DNA of 64,000 nt from Pyricularia pennisetigena (lineage: Eukaryota > Ascomycota > Sordariomycetes > Magnaporthales > Pyriculariaceae): contig NC_043741.1 of assembly GCF_004337985.1 (NCBI RefSeq), positions 7,482,032 through 7,546,031 of the forward strand, written 5' to 3'. Below the pieces are notes generated by a model. The model was not told where the DNA came from and ran no database searches. It saw only the letters and a list, made by a program, of their open reading frames with translations. This document shows positions 33,808-45,374 of this stretch, piece by piece (position 1 is the first letter of the stretch; the number at the start of each line of letters is the position of its first letter). The position numbers were made by a program, and so were the translations under genes.

Positions 33808-34913
33808 TTATATTTTTTTTAATTGTTTTTTCCGATTTGTATTTATTAACGTATTATAGGGTGGTCCGGGCCCGTCGCGTCGGTTTTCCCCTGGGTTAAA
33901 ATTATGGCCTAAAATTAATTTTTTCCTTTTTCGGGGTCGTTTGGCGTCGGACGTATAACCGGTGCGAATTGGTAATTTTGGGCGTAATAAAAGGCGGACC
34001 CGCAACGGAAATAAGCCCCTATTTTACGGCGTTATTGGAATTTTTAAACGGATACCCATAAAACTTTATTTTTTCCTTTTTTTCCATCCAATCGGCGTTT
34101 TCCTCGTTTTTTATTAACGTTATAACGGTTTCGGCCAACCTTTATCGCTAATACGCCCGTTATTATTATATTTTTTAAACCTATTTGTAAAGAATTTGGA
34201 AAAGGGGCGTTCCGTTTTTGGCCGAAACGTTTATCCAGATCGATAACCTCCAAATTCTGGGTAATATAACGGTATATAACGATAAATCCGTGGTAAAAAT
34301 CGGAAACGATACCCTTTTTTACCGACGCCTCCTTTATCCGATTAACGACCCGGAAACGCAAATAATTGGTCCGTATTTCGTTTAATTATTCGAAACCCCC
34401 GGCCGTAATAAGGAGGCGTTCGAATTTGGTAAGGAAATATACGAACGATTCGCCGTATCGTATTCGAAATATTTTTAATTCGGCGAGGGGTTGGGCCTTT
34501 TTATAAAAGTCGTCGTACGTACGTCCCAAATATTCGATAAAATTTTCGTGGTTATACCCTTTTCCCGTACTTTTTACCTCGTAAAAAAAACGGACGACGT
34601 TTTATATTATAATAATAAAATTAAATTATACGTATTCGAATTGGTCGCGCTAATTCCCGATAAATTCCGCGTCGCGTATTAATTTATACGAAATAATTTG
34701 TTTTTAAATTGTAAACGTAACCGGTGCGCCGTCGTATAATGGGGGGTTACGTAAAAATTCCTTTTTGGGGCGTTATTTATACGCGATTGCGCCTGCGTTT
34801 AAGGAATGTAATTGCATTTAAGCGATGCGTTTTTCCAATATCGCGATATTCGCGACCAGGTTTTGGTAAAAATCGTGAATTTCCCCTCCCGGGCCTGGCC
34901 TTGGGTTGGCCAT
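33808..34913 (-). pseudogene. gypsy 1 gag
   Basis: ATG at 34913 begins MANPRPGPGGEIHDFYQNLV, then a coiled-coil-like segment and a RIP stop. A 105-codon frame at 34361-34044 and a decayed zinc knuckle (YFRCGSAFYYAQNY, near 33980) follow before the protease. Capsid function inferred from position and knuckle. Confidence 0.7.
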
Positions 34914-34942
34914 TATTGTGTTTAAATTTGAACGTTAGTAAA

Positions 34943-35130
34943 TATTATAGGGTAAACCAACGGTTTTGAAACCGTTAAATATTTTTATTGGTATTATTAC
35001 TAACGCTGGGGAAAAAGGGAGGAAAAGGTGTATATCCGGGTCGTGGTAGTGTCCTTCCCTTTATATATTGTCCCTGACCCGCTCTTGTATCTTATCACGT
35101 GATACGTGCCTTAGGCACGAGTCCATAACA
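34943..35130 (-). repeat. gypsy 1, 5' LTR
   Basis: 188 bp. On the minus strand it starts TGTTATGGACTCGTGCC and is less decayed than its partner. Followed by TTTAT, the target duplication. Confidence 0.9.
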
Positions 35131-35135
35131 TTTAT

Positions 35136-35546
35136 AAACCAATTTTGAAAATTTGTATTAATTTCGTACCCCCCATCGAAGTGAAAATTTAGGGGGTAAC
35201 GCCCGTACGTAACTTTTAAAATTTTAAAAAAACTTTTAATAACCACTAAAACCGTAGATCGGGTTTTATTTTTTAATGGGATAAACCACCGAAAACGTGA
35301 TTTTCGGTCCACTAATAATAAAAATACGGGTTTTTTATTATGTAAATTATATTTAAAAGTCACTGTACTACCTTTTATAAAATCGAAAATATTAAAGGGT
35401 GTAAAAAGTGCGACTTTATTTGTACGCTTACTAAAAATGGTTTTAATATAAGCAATACAGGTAATTGCCCTAATTTTGTCGAAATTAGGTAAATTTTTTA
35501 TAATTTTAACGGTTTTTTTTAGCAATAATAACCCTATATACCCCAA
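35136..35546 (-). pseudogene. copia A integrase fragment
   Basis: An open minus-strand frame with the integrase core pattern PVFLLLVDRKSRFRWFIPLK, VIKSFFKILKVTYGRYPLNF and HFDGGYEINTNFQNWF. The upstream part has cysteines of an HHCC-like zinc region in decayed form. It is cut by gypsy 1 after the catalytic core. Confidence 0.85.
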
Positions 35547-36287
35547 GCGCCTGTGTTATAATAGGGTGTTTTAGGCCTGGATTTCGTTACAATTACCTGT
35601 AATTCCGTTTTCTTTAGGGGTTAACCAACCGTGCGTAATTCGTTTTAACCCTAAAAAAAGTAATTTACAGGGGCCTGCTTTAAATCCGATAATAAAAAAG
35701 GTTTTAATAACGGAGTTTTGTGTGGGAAACCCCTTTTCTTTCACAAATAGTCCTTTCTATATTAGATTGCATAAAAAGGTCACCTAACGGTATACCGGGT
35801 ATACGGGGCCCAATTTTACGTGGATTTTCAAGGTTTTTACAGCTAAATTCTTGCGTTACAGGTAAATTTACGGTTATTTCCGTATTTTGTTTGGGATTTA
35901 GCTTTTCCGTTACCGTATTTTTTTCCGGTTATAAATCGGTGTAAATTTTATAATCTTCGTAATTTTCGGGGTTTATATTATTTAATTTTACTTCCAACGG
36001 TACTACGTAACCTTTTGTAACCCTTTGTAAAATTATATTTAAAAACGGTGTCATATTTACCTATTATATAGGCGTAATTCGAAATAACGTTATTTAAAAT
36101 AAAAATATCGCACCTTTTAACTTTTAAATAAAACGAATATTTAATGGTATTTGAACGTCCCCACGCTTGCGATTTTTATCGTGCAGGGTATTTTATAGTA
36201 AAACGCCCCCTGTATTTTAGTGTATAAAGCCATTAACGTTATTTATTTAAACGAAGGGATATATAAAACGTTATTTAACGTAATTAT

Positions 36288-36641
36288 TTAAAATTCGTCA
36301 GCTTTTTGGCCGTGATGGACCTGTATTTTTACAATTCCGGTACTTACAAGCCTAATAGGGCCACCCCCTGTACCGATTTCGACTGTAAAACCGGGGGTAT
36401 AAGCGGTAAGAAATTGCTTATTTGCAAAAATATGGTGCGTATTACCTGTATCGTACAGGATAGGGTAACCTAATTTCCAAGGTTTAGGGGTCCTTTTTAC
36501 GCCGCGTCCAGGTTTCGTTTTAGTTTTAAGATTAGCTGCTACAACCAGTTGTTTTAGCGTTTTACCGGTATCGGTTTCCGAATCCAAATCCGAACGTAAT
36601 TTTACAATTCCGTTAATAGCGGAATTAACCTTATATTCCAA
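36288..36641 (-). pseudogene. copia A protease region
   Basis: The frame contains YPILYDTGNTHHIFANKQF, the Asp-Thr-Gly aspartic protease motif in its usual copia setting (DTG followed by HI and a Lys-Phe), then RLVSTGIVKIQV. The DTG motif is preserved. Decayed sequence on both sides. Confidence 0.8.
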
Positions 36642-37006
36642 AGCCTTATACGCTACGTTTTCGTTAACGTTATTTGGAATCGAGCTCGTAAATAATTCGA
36701 AATTTATAAAGATTGTGGACGTTCCAGCGGTTAATTCGCTGGAGGAGAATTTAGTATTTTTTGCAAAAACAGAATCCGAATTAAAGTTTTTACTTTTTTT
36801 CGTAATTTAAAGGTGTTTTCCTACCCATTATTTTCCTTTTTAACGCCTTTTTTAGCGTTTTCTCTCCCCGTTTTTTTGCCTTCAAACCTATAATTAACGG
36901 TTTTAGCCGTTGTAAAACCTAAAATCGAATTTTCGGTTATATGGTCCGCCATAAGGTATTGCAAATTTAACTTTTCCGAATTTTGGCCTATTGCCTGTAA
37001 GGCCCG

Positions 37007-37330
37007 TTAGGTATTGCGTTGGCGCTCGGTCCAAATAGGGAGTATCCCCTCCAAAGCCCGTAAATACTGATTTCGTACGTTTACGGGGTTAATTTGCACG
37101 TCGGTATTCGCTAATTTAATTACTAATACGTTAAAACGGTTGTCAAATTCAGGTATTATTCCTTTAAATTTTGAAAAATTCAAGGCGTGGAATTCCCGAT
37201 ATAATGAATTTCGACTAATTTCGGGTGCAGCGGAATAACTATTTTCCAGGGTTTTATAAGCCGTTACGGGGCTGGAATACCATGCAATAAATTTTGAAAA
37301 TTCCTTGGTTAAACTGTTTTTTATAAGCAA
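37007..37330 (-). pseudogene. copia A gag fragment
   Basis: A 107-codon minus-strand frame with ENSYSAAPEISRNSLYREFH and FDNRFNVLVIKLANTDVQI, the UBN2/copia-type gag pattern. It lies upstream of the protease in element order. Sequence from 37340 to 38580 is decayed leader and gag N-terminus without clear frames. Confidence 0.65.
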
Positions 37331-38582
37331 TAATAGGATTAATTGCTCGTATTCCGGTAAAATATAACCAATTTCAAGGCTGGAAATTAATTCCGCTGTT
37401 TTTATAACCTTAAATTGTATTATTAACGCCTATTTCCACAAATCGTAATTGTTAACCCTTATTAACTTACAATTTTCGGGGAAGGAAAATACCCGTTTCG
37501 ATAGTTTTTTACCTATTCCGTCACTTAAAATCAGGTTTTTAGGTGAATTAGGGGGAGCGATAGCGGGTTTGTTTTCCGAATTACTATTAGAATTAGTGGA
37601 ATTACCGCTTTTTAGCGTTAACAGGGCAGTTAATTGTTAAATTATCCTTGAAAATTAATCCATTTGCGTAATTAACGCTTTTAATTGCAAATTTTGGGCT
37701 TATAATTTAGCGGTTAGAACTTCGTTTGGGTTGGGTTTAGGCCCCTTATTTGCTGAAATTGGGTTTGGAAAGCCCGATGTAAGGCTGTTTTCCATTATAA
37801 GGTAATCTAAATTGTAATTGTAATTCGTTAATTTATAATTATAATTAATTAACCTGATTGCTTAAGGGGAAATACCCTATTTAATTTAGGATTTGTTACA
37901 CCGTTTGCCTTTTGACGGGTAAAGGCCTGTAATTGCCAATTACAGGGTTTATTGCTTTTTTTAATGGTTAAAGTCCATTAAAATACAGGGTTAAAATCCC
38001 TAGAATCCCTAATTAATGGGTGTTTTGGTATTTGTACTAATCCAGGTGCACGTAACGAATTTAATTCGTTAAATAGGTGCAGGGTAGATTGCAGGGTATT
38101 GTGCAGGGTAAATTGCAGGGTATATTAACCACTAACGTAATCCCGCTAACGGGTTTATGGGCTATTGTAAACCTTATTAAACGCATTAGGATTAAGTGGG
38201 TTGTTAGTGAACGAATACAGGGGTTTTTAGCCCTAATTCGCTAACGTAAACCCAATTAAAAATTTTGAGCCAATTATAATGGCGTGCACGATCCACAAAA
38301 ACCACACCAAAAATTTTGGATTTGCAATGCAAGCGATCGCTATAATACCTGAAAAGGCCTGAGTCGAACGCTAATTTTTGGCGATCCCTATTGTAAATAT
38401 AGGGGGGTAAATGCTGAATTAGCGCTTAAAACCAACAATTTCGCACAAAAACAGCAATATTTTCGTTAATATACGTGCCGTAAAAATGCGATAATAATTA
38501 AAATAAAGTTTAAATTTTAAGTTTTCCAGCGATGCAAAATGCATTTTGGTGCACAAGCTAAAACCTTTCCGGGTTTATAATT

Positions 38583-39139
38583 TGTTAATAATATAGGTTG
38601 CTAACAGGGGTTTAAATATTAACCTAGGTGCGGCGTGGTGCTACTTGCGTTGTAAAAGCTTTTAATTACAGGGTTTAAATGCATTAAATTGTTTATTAAA
38701 TTTGGGAGTGATAAATTTAATTTATTGGTGGGGGAGATTTTGCTTTATCTCCCTTATATATTTTCCGATATCGAGATGGGGGTCCGCACGTTAAAAAGCG
38801 CTCCGGTGCCGCACACGATTTTCCGAAAAATTATTTTGTATGCGATATTGAAAAAACACCCTTGTTTCCATATAAACCATTTCTGGGTTCGCACTAACTT
38901 GCTGATTTGGTGAAAATTTAGACCCGGTACAGGGTAATTAATTCGTAAATGCAGGGTGGGTATTAAACCCGGTATAAGGTGAAACCCCATTCGCTGACTT
39001 TGAATCGCAACTCCTGCAACACACAAAATATAATAGAAAATCTGACAGCCCTAATAGCCCCATTTCGGCACTATCTATTGTGGTTTATATACAAATAAAG
39101 GTGGACCCATTACATGCTAAATAACGCATATAACTAACA
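38583..39139 (-). repeat. copia A 5' LTR
   Basis: 557 bp; on the minus strand starts TGTTAGTTATATGCG. Less decayed than the 3' LTR at 23031-23586. Confidence 0.85.
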
Positions 39140-39157
39140 CTTCAAATTATTTACGGG

Positions 39158-39818
39158 TGTGAGGAGGTTACGAGATAGAATAAGCTTAATCTTGAACGCG
39201 GGGAAAAGTGGATCACGTATAAGGCTGATGGAACGTTGAAATGGCAGATAACCGTCTGCTAGCGGGTAATAGAGATGATATATTGTTGTTGTACAATCGA
39301 TTCGTTAAATCGTTGAATCGATGAAGGTATGAAGGTGATGGATCTAAGGCTGAGTTGTGAATTACGTGTTCGAATCCGTAGGTGCAGATCTTCGATCCGG
39401 ATGTCCGGAATGCGGGGTCACGTCACATGATTTGGCCTTATTCATGTGACTGACCTGCCGACCTATTGAGCCTAACGGCCCATTGAGCCTAACGGCCTAT
39501 TGTGCTTATGCATGCACAGAAAATCTGCGACCACAACGGGATTCGAACCCACGCATTTCAACAACGTATATATGATATAGATTATGGTACGTGCATTATA
39601 CCACTAAGCTAGATTATATATAACGTATTTGTTTTGTTGTTGAAACTATGAACAAAGACGTGATATATAAAGCTTTGTGTGTATAAAGGCGTATACGTTT
39701 TATTTGTTATTTATTCATTTATTCGATGCAGAGTGACTAATAAAATTAGCCCGTGCTAGCCGTTATAAGATAATGCAGGGTAGCTAATATAATGAGCCCT
39801 GCGCTAGCCATGTTCACA
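39158..39818. repeat. second copy of the 661-bp LTR, at a rearranged junction
   Basis: Nearly identical to the solo LTR at 25066-25727 and in the same orientation. Its flanks (ACGGG left, CTGCT right) do not match. On the right it joins the interior of copia C pol, on the left an 18-base scrap (39140-39157) before the copia A 5' LTR. So it marks a recombination or deletion junction rather than a clean insertion. Confidence 0.8.
39527..39613 (-). other. tRNA-like sequence in the second LTR copy
   Basis: The same A-box (TAGCTTAGTGG) and B-box (GGTTCGAATCC) arrangement as at 25434-25526, with only a few changes between them. Conservation in both copies shows it is part of the LTR family. Confidence 0.5.
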
Positions 39819-40249
39819 CTGCTAATACGTTTTAAATCGCAATATTTTAGGATCTAAAAACCCGTTTTAATAAGATATACGCGTTGGAAAACAGGGGCCC
39901 TGCAGCCTATTTTTTAGGCGTTTAAATTATAGAAGATAAACCTGAACGCCTAATTCAACTTTATTAAAATTAGTATATAAAGGAAACATTAGCAACGTTC
40001 GGATTAATTGATTGCGAAGCAATATATATTCTTTTACAACCGGGTGTGCTAAAATATAGCGGGGGTTAACCCGTAAATGCGTTAAAAATCAAATTATCAC
40101 AGCGTATTATCGGCACTTTTATGTATTTAATATTATTAACGCGCCCGGATACCGGTTTTACGGTTTAATGGGTTTTACGTTTTTAATAAAAACTGCTATA
40201 ATCCATTTAACGACAGTTAAAAACTTATTACGTTATTTAACGGGTATAA

Positions 40250-40748
40250 AATTTCATTTTTTTACTACGGAAATAAAGTATTTAAAGCCGAGTTACCACC
40301 CAATCTTTTAATAAAAGGTTTTAAAAGCTTTACATTACTGGGTTGTAGTAATAACGATCTTGCCAGGGCTAGGGAAAATTTAAAATCCATTTACGGATAT
40401 TTATATACGCTATTTGGGGGTTTTATAACGTGGAAATGCAAAAAGGTTAATATTATAACTTTAAACATTCCAAAAACCAAAATCGATGTTTTAACGGAAA
40501 CTTTGCGTAGAACACAATGGTTTAAAAACCTATTTATAAAAATTGGACTACTTATAAAAAACCCTTTTGCAATATTTGGAAATAATACAGGTTTTATAAT
40601 TAACGCATATAACCCTACGCACCACCAACGTATCAAATATACGTTATTAAGATTTCATTACGTACGGGAATTAGTGATAAAAGGATTAATAACCCTAAAA
40701 TATCTGGAATCCAAACAAATGCCCGCTAATAACCTAACAAAACCTTAA
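40250..40748 (+). pseudogene. copia C pol C-terminus (RNase H)
   Basis: Decayed RNase H with FGNNTGFIINAYNPTHHQRI and the terminal ANNLTKP motif (copia ADxLTKP). Stop codons precede 40503. Provides the 3' part that is also visible in copia A on the other strand. Confidence 0.8.
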
Positions 40749-41359
40749 ACGCTTCCAATTTACAAAATTCTTTAAAAACTTATAAGGTTTAAACGTTTAA
40801 AAATTTAGTTTTTACCTACTAAATTTTAAGGCATTATTTAATCAATTCGTTAGCTAATTACCTATTACATTTCCTTTATTTGCACATATTAGATTTTTAT
40901 TAGCCTAATACTGGCCGCACTACCCAAATCTACCTTATATAGGTTAATTGATAAAACATTTTATACCGCCCTTATACCCAAAATTGAATTAAAATTGAAA
41001 AAGATCGTGTTTTGGGCGACTTACGCACTCGAAATACCTTAAATAATATACCTAATTTGGACTTTTACCAACGAATAATCAGATTAGCTACCTGCTTTAT
41101 TAATTAATTCCGTGGGTTAATATTATGCAAATCGAGGGTTCGAATCCGGGGGTTACAATAATTTAGGGGGGTTTTTTCCAATTCGGGGGTTCGTCCATTT
41201 CGGGGGCTATAGGTCGGTATAAAGAGTTTAATTATCCAAAAGGTTTATATCGGGAGTTCGAGTCGGGTTAAGACATAAAAGGGATCTCTTTTTTAGGGGT
41301 TTTATTTTTTTTATACTTTTTTTTTCCGATTTTACGTAAATAGAAGCAAAAAAAGGGGG

Positions 41360-41920
41360 TATTAATTATATACACTATTAAGCATATAATAGGTCCACTT
41401 TTATTTGTATATAAACCATAATAGATAGTGCCGAAATGGGGTTGTTGGGGTTATCGGATTTTCTATTATATTTTGTATATTGCAAGAATTGCGATTTAAA
41501 ATATTAGCGAATAGGGTTTCACCCTACACCGGGTTTAACAGCAACCCTGCACTTACGAATCAACTACCCTGTACCGGGTTCAAATTTTCACCAAATCAGC
41601 AAATTAATGCGAACCCAGAAATGGTTTATATGGAAATAAGGGTGTTTTTTCAATATCGTATACAAAATAATTTTTCAGAAAATCGTGTGCGGCACCGGAG
41701 CGCTTTTTAACGTGCGGACCCCCATTTCGATATCGGAAAATATATAAGGGAGATAAAGCAGAATCTCCCCAACCAATAAATTAAATTTATCACTCCCAAA
41801 TTTAATAAACAATTTAATGCATTTAAACCCTGTAATTAAAAGCTTTTACAACGCAAGTAGCACCACGCCGCACCTAGGTTAATACCTAAACCCCTGTTAG
41901 GAGCCTATTTTGTTAAAACA
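41360..41920 (+). repeat. copia C 3' LTR
   Basis: 561 bp, inverted match of 38583-39139 and 23031-23586. Starts TATTAATTATATACAC (RIP form of TGTTAGTTATATGCG) and ends near TGTTAAAACA. Confidence 0.8.
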
Positions 41921-42716
41921 CTGGTTTTTGAAGCTTTTTTGTACTAAAAAGTACTAAATATATATTTTCTAAATATTTTTGCATTAGTCTATTAATCTTT
42001 TATTATTTTTGTTTTGCATATAAATTCTACGGTTTTTGCACGTCCGGGTGACTTACGCTTATATAATATATGAATGTAAATTGGTACATATATTCAATTA
42101 TATAAACAGTTAAATAAGCGGATAGGTAAAATGTATATAATTTTATATATAGTTCATAATCGAAACTTTTCACATTTTTACCAATTTTTCTAATAATAAA
42201 GCTAAAACTTCAGGGATTGTATTAAATATGCAAACAAACGTTAGCGTGGAATTTCATTCATAATACCCATTTATATTTCTTTTATATATAAAAAAAGTTA
42301 AATTTGTACCATTTGTCTATTTTGTATTTTATTTAATTAAATAAAACTCCCAAAATTAGAATTAAATGGTATTTTAATACAGATTGAGAAAAGAATGTAT
42401 AAATAAGAGGTTTTTTTGATTTTATTATCATTTGCGTAAATTATTTGACTTTGAAATAAATTTATAATTAATATAAAAATATTAATAAAAGCGTTATTTC
42501 AAATTGAAATTGCATGGATTTTGTAATTATAAATCCGTTAAATAGTAAATACTCTTATTTAAATTTCAATTAACATTATACTTTATAACTGAAAATAGTA
42601 ATTAAATATAATAAAAAATTACAAATTTTACTAAATATCGTAATATTTTTCCAAATAAATTGGATAAAAAATCGCGGTTTTCAATAAAAGGATTACCAAA
42701 ATCCAATCAATTAAAC
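41921..42716 (-). repeat. repeat family R, copy 3, part left of gypsy 2
   Basis: AT-rich, no frames. The block at about 42085-42250 is the inverted form of the GACGTTTGTTTATA...TTTCGATTGTAAA block of copies 1 and 4. The stretch before 42716 corresponds, inverted, to about 21275-21330. It is continued at 57659 beyond the gypsy insertion. Confidence 0.55.
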
Positions 42717-42905
42717 TGTTATGGATTCGTGCCTAAAGCACGTATCACGTAATAAAATACAAAATCGGGTCAGGGATAATATATAAAGGGAAGGACATTA
42801 CCACGACCCGGACATCCACCTTTGCCTCCCTTTTTCCCCCAACGTTAATAATAATACTAACAAAAATATTTAACGGTCCCAAAACCGTTGGTTTACCCTA
42901 TAATA
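42717..42905 (+). repeat. gypsy 2, 5' LTR
   Basis: 189 bp, begins TGTTATGGATTCGTGCC. Shares the ACCACGACCCGGA block with the other family members. Confidence 0.9.
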
Positions 42906-42935
42906 TTTACTAACGCTCGAATTTAAACACGATAA

Positions 42936-44650
42936 TAACTAACCCAAAACCAGGCCCGGGAAAGGAAATTTACAATTTTTACCAAAATTTGGTCGCGAAT
43001 ATCGCGATATTGGAAAAACGTATCGTTTAAATGCAATTACATTTTTTAAACGCAGGCGCGATCGCGTAAAAATAACGCCTTAAAAAAAAGCTTTTACGTA
43101 ACCCCCATTATACGACGGCGCACCGGTTGCATTTACAATTTGGAAATAAATTATTTTGTATAAATTAATACGCAACGCGGAATTTATCGGGAACCAGCGC
43201 GACCAATTCGAATACGTATAATTTAATTTTACTACGATAATATAAAATATTATCCGTTTTTTTTACGAGGTAAAAAATACGCGAAAGGGGTATAACCACG
43301 AAAATTTTATCGAATATTTGGGACGTACGTACGACGATTTTTATAAAAAAAGCCAAACCCTCGCCGAATTAAAAGTATTCCGAATATAATACGGCGAATC
43401 GTTCGCATATTTTTTTACCAAATTCGAGCGCCTTTTTATTACGGCCGGGGGTATCGAATAATTAAACGAAATACGGGCCAATTATTTGCGTTTCCGGGTC
43501 GTTAATCGGATAAAAAAGGCGTCGGTAAAAAAAATATCGTTTCCAATTCCTACCACGGATTTATCGCCTTATACCGTTATATCGCCCAAAATTTGGAAAT
43601 TATCGATTTGGATAAACCTTTTAACCAAAAACGGAACGGCCCCTTTCCAAATTCCTTATAAATAAATTTGAAGAATATAATAATAATAGGCGTATTAACG
43701 ATAAAAGTTAACCGAAACCGTTATAACGTTGGTAAAAAACGAAGAAAACGCCAATTGGATGGAAATAAAAGCAAATCGGGTTTTATAAATATCCGTTTAA
43801 AAATTCCAACGACGCCGTAAAATAAAGGCCTATTTCCGTTACGGGTCCGTTTCCTATTACGCCCAAAATTACCAGTTTGTACCGGTTATACGTCCAACGC
43901 CAAACGACCCCGAAAAAGGAAAAAATTAACCTTGGGTTATAATTTTAGCCCAAAAAAAAACCGACGCGACGGACCCGGATTACCCTATAATAGGTTAATA
44001 AATATAAATCGGAAAAAACAATTAAAACAATATAAATTATAATAAATAAGCGACCATTTTTTATCCCGGTTTTAATTAATTCAATGAAATTTATCATTAT
44101 ATAAATGGATTTAAAATACGAATATTACGCGGTTATAAACAAAAATTATACCAAAAAATTGGGAATAATAAAGGTTTTTTTACTATAAATCCGCCGGTTG
44201 GGCACGGTAACGGGACAAACACGAACCGATATACGGGAAATGGGTAATTGCGCCGTAAATATCGACGGTTAATTCGCGCCGATATTTTTTTATATAATCC
44301 CGGGATTAACGCAGGACCTAATCCTGGAACTTTTTTGGATAATTTACCGAAAAATAATATTTAATTTAAACCAGGAAAGGTTAAAAATAGGGTCCGTTAA
44401 AGGGTTATTCGTGCAAAAGCTGTCTTTACGTCCGAAAAACAGTAAACCTACGGTAATTATAAATAACGTATTTTTAACCGCGACCCGAAAAACAAAAAAA
44501 AATATAAACGAATAAATGGCATTCGCCTTTATTTCGTTACGAAATATAACCCGGGTTTTAGTTTTATCGGCGGTAAATAAAAACGACGCAGGGCTCCCGG
44601 CGACGTTACCCGTAAAAGTAAAAGGTTTCGAAAACCTATTTAACGACGGT
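42936..44650 (+). pseudogene. gypsy 2 gag and protease region
   Basis: The plus strand mirrors element 1 gag. The start ATG is replaced by ATAACTAACCCAAAACC, a G-to-A change in the initiator. In-frame stops occur throughout; no usable frame remains. The protease region ends shortly before the gypsy 3 insertion. Confidence 0.7.
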
Positions 44651-44701
44651 AAAATTTCGGTTTTACCCCCATATAAAGGCGAATTGGATTGTTATATCCG
44701 G

Positions 44702-45242
44702 TGTTACGATCAAGGTATCGGGTAACCTGTTCTTAGGGTAAAATACAGTGGGTTAAAGCAATTCAGCGTTTTAACTGGGTAACTGGGGTTTTTCATAACT
44801 GGGGTGAAATTATAATCGATTCCTAGGTAGGTAGTAAGTTCATTGCTGCTAAACAATCTTAAGCTAAATTCTATTTACATGGTAATAAACGTGTTTTTAT
44901 ATAATCCGTTATCCTGGGTGTAATATGTATAATATATCCTATAACCAATATATTATTTATTTTACTATAATTAATATATAATATATTATTTATTTTACTA
45001 TAATTAATATATAACATATTTTTTATTTTACTATAATTGATATATAATATATTATTTATTTTACTATAATTAATATATAATATATTAATTATATCGTTTT
45101 TTTGGCGGTTACGTGGGGTTACGTAATCTTTTATATAACTTTCTTTCCTATCGGTCGGTGTTTTTTCTGGTCGAATATCGTTAGAAAGGGTATAACCCCG
45201 CTTAGCCTTATTGGTATTAACCCAATTTATTTAATCGTAATA
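44702..45242 (-). repeat. gypsy 3, 3' LTR with internal tandem expansion
   Basis: 541 bp, 100 bp longer than the 5' LTR. The difference is a 33-bp AT-rich unit present four times (44951-45082) here and once in the 5' LTR. Confidence 0.85.
44951..45082. repeat. 33-bp tandem repeat, 4 units
   Basis: Units of TATTATTTATTTTACTATAA plus TTAATATATAATA, slightly diverged. The single-unit state is at about 51804-51836 in the partner LTR. Confidence 0.85.
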
Positions 45243-45374
45243 TTAAATTTCCTTTTCCTTGGCCAAATCCTTTTGGTTTTTAAATAGTTTGTCCTCCTTT
45301 AATCCTTGTTTTTATTTCCATACTTTTTCCTTATTAACCTTTTTACGCCATATCCAATCGCGTAATTAAAATTC

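Larger units (their letters stand above)
27377..35130 (-). mobile_element. Ty3/gypsy chromovirus, family G1, element 1
   Basis: 188-bp LTRs at 34943-35130 (5') and 27377-27564 (3') with a perfect target duplication TTTAT at 27372-27376 and 35131-35135. On the minus strand the order is gag (from 34913), protease, RT/RNase H, integrase, and a C-terminal chromodomain ending near 30206. A 2.6-kb region between pol and the 3' LTR holds a plus-strand (antisense) frame. Inserted into copia A between its integrase and RT parts. RIP-decayed. Confidence 0.9.
23031..39139 (-). mobile_element. Ty1/copia retrotransposon A, RIP-decayed, twice interrupted
   Basis: Two LTRs of 556-557 bp (38583-39139 as 5' LTR, 23031-23586 as 3' LTR) enclose, on the minus strand and in copia order, gag (about 37.3 kb), protease (36.6-36.3), integrase (35.5-35.1), reverse transcriptase (about 26.5-24.75) and RNase H (24.7-24.3). 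Integrase before RT is diagnostic of copia. A purine tract (AAAAAAAGGGGG on the minus strand) abuts the 3' LTR. A solo LTR (25066-25727) and gypsy element 1 (27377-35130) are inserted in it. Flanks CTTAT/CTTCA do not make a clean duplication. Not functional. Confidence 0.85.
39819..41920 (+). mobile_element. truncated copia element C, inverted relative to copia A
   Basis: Plus-strand element keeping only the part from mid-RT to the 3' LTR. RNase H/C-terminal pol is at about 40250-40748, ending with the open frame RFHYVRELVIKGLITLKYLE and QMPANNLTKP, the usual end of copia pol. A purine tract (AAAAAAAGGGGG) touches the 3' LTR at 41360. It is collinear with copia A in reverse. The 5' two thirds are absent. 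Confidence 0.85.

Noticed and set aside
34491..34682. 63-codon frame seen again at 43165-43356 in opposite orientation
   Set aside because: Its repetition is due to the two G1 gypsy elements; it is antisense to gag in both and short, so I do not treat it as a separate gene.
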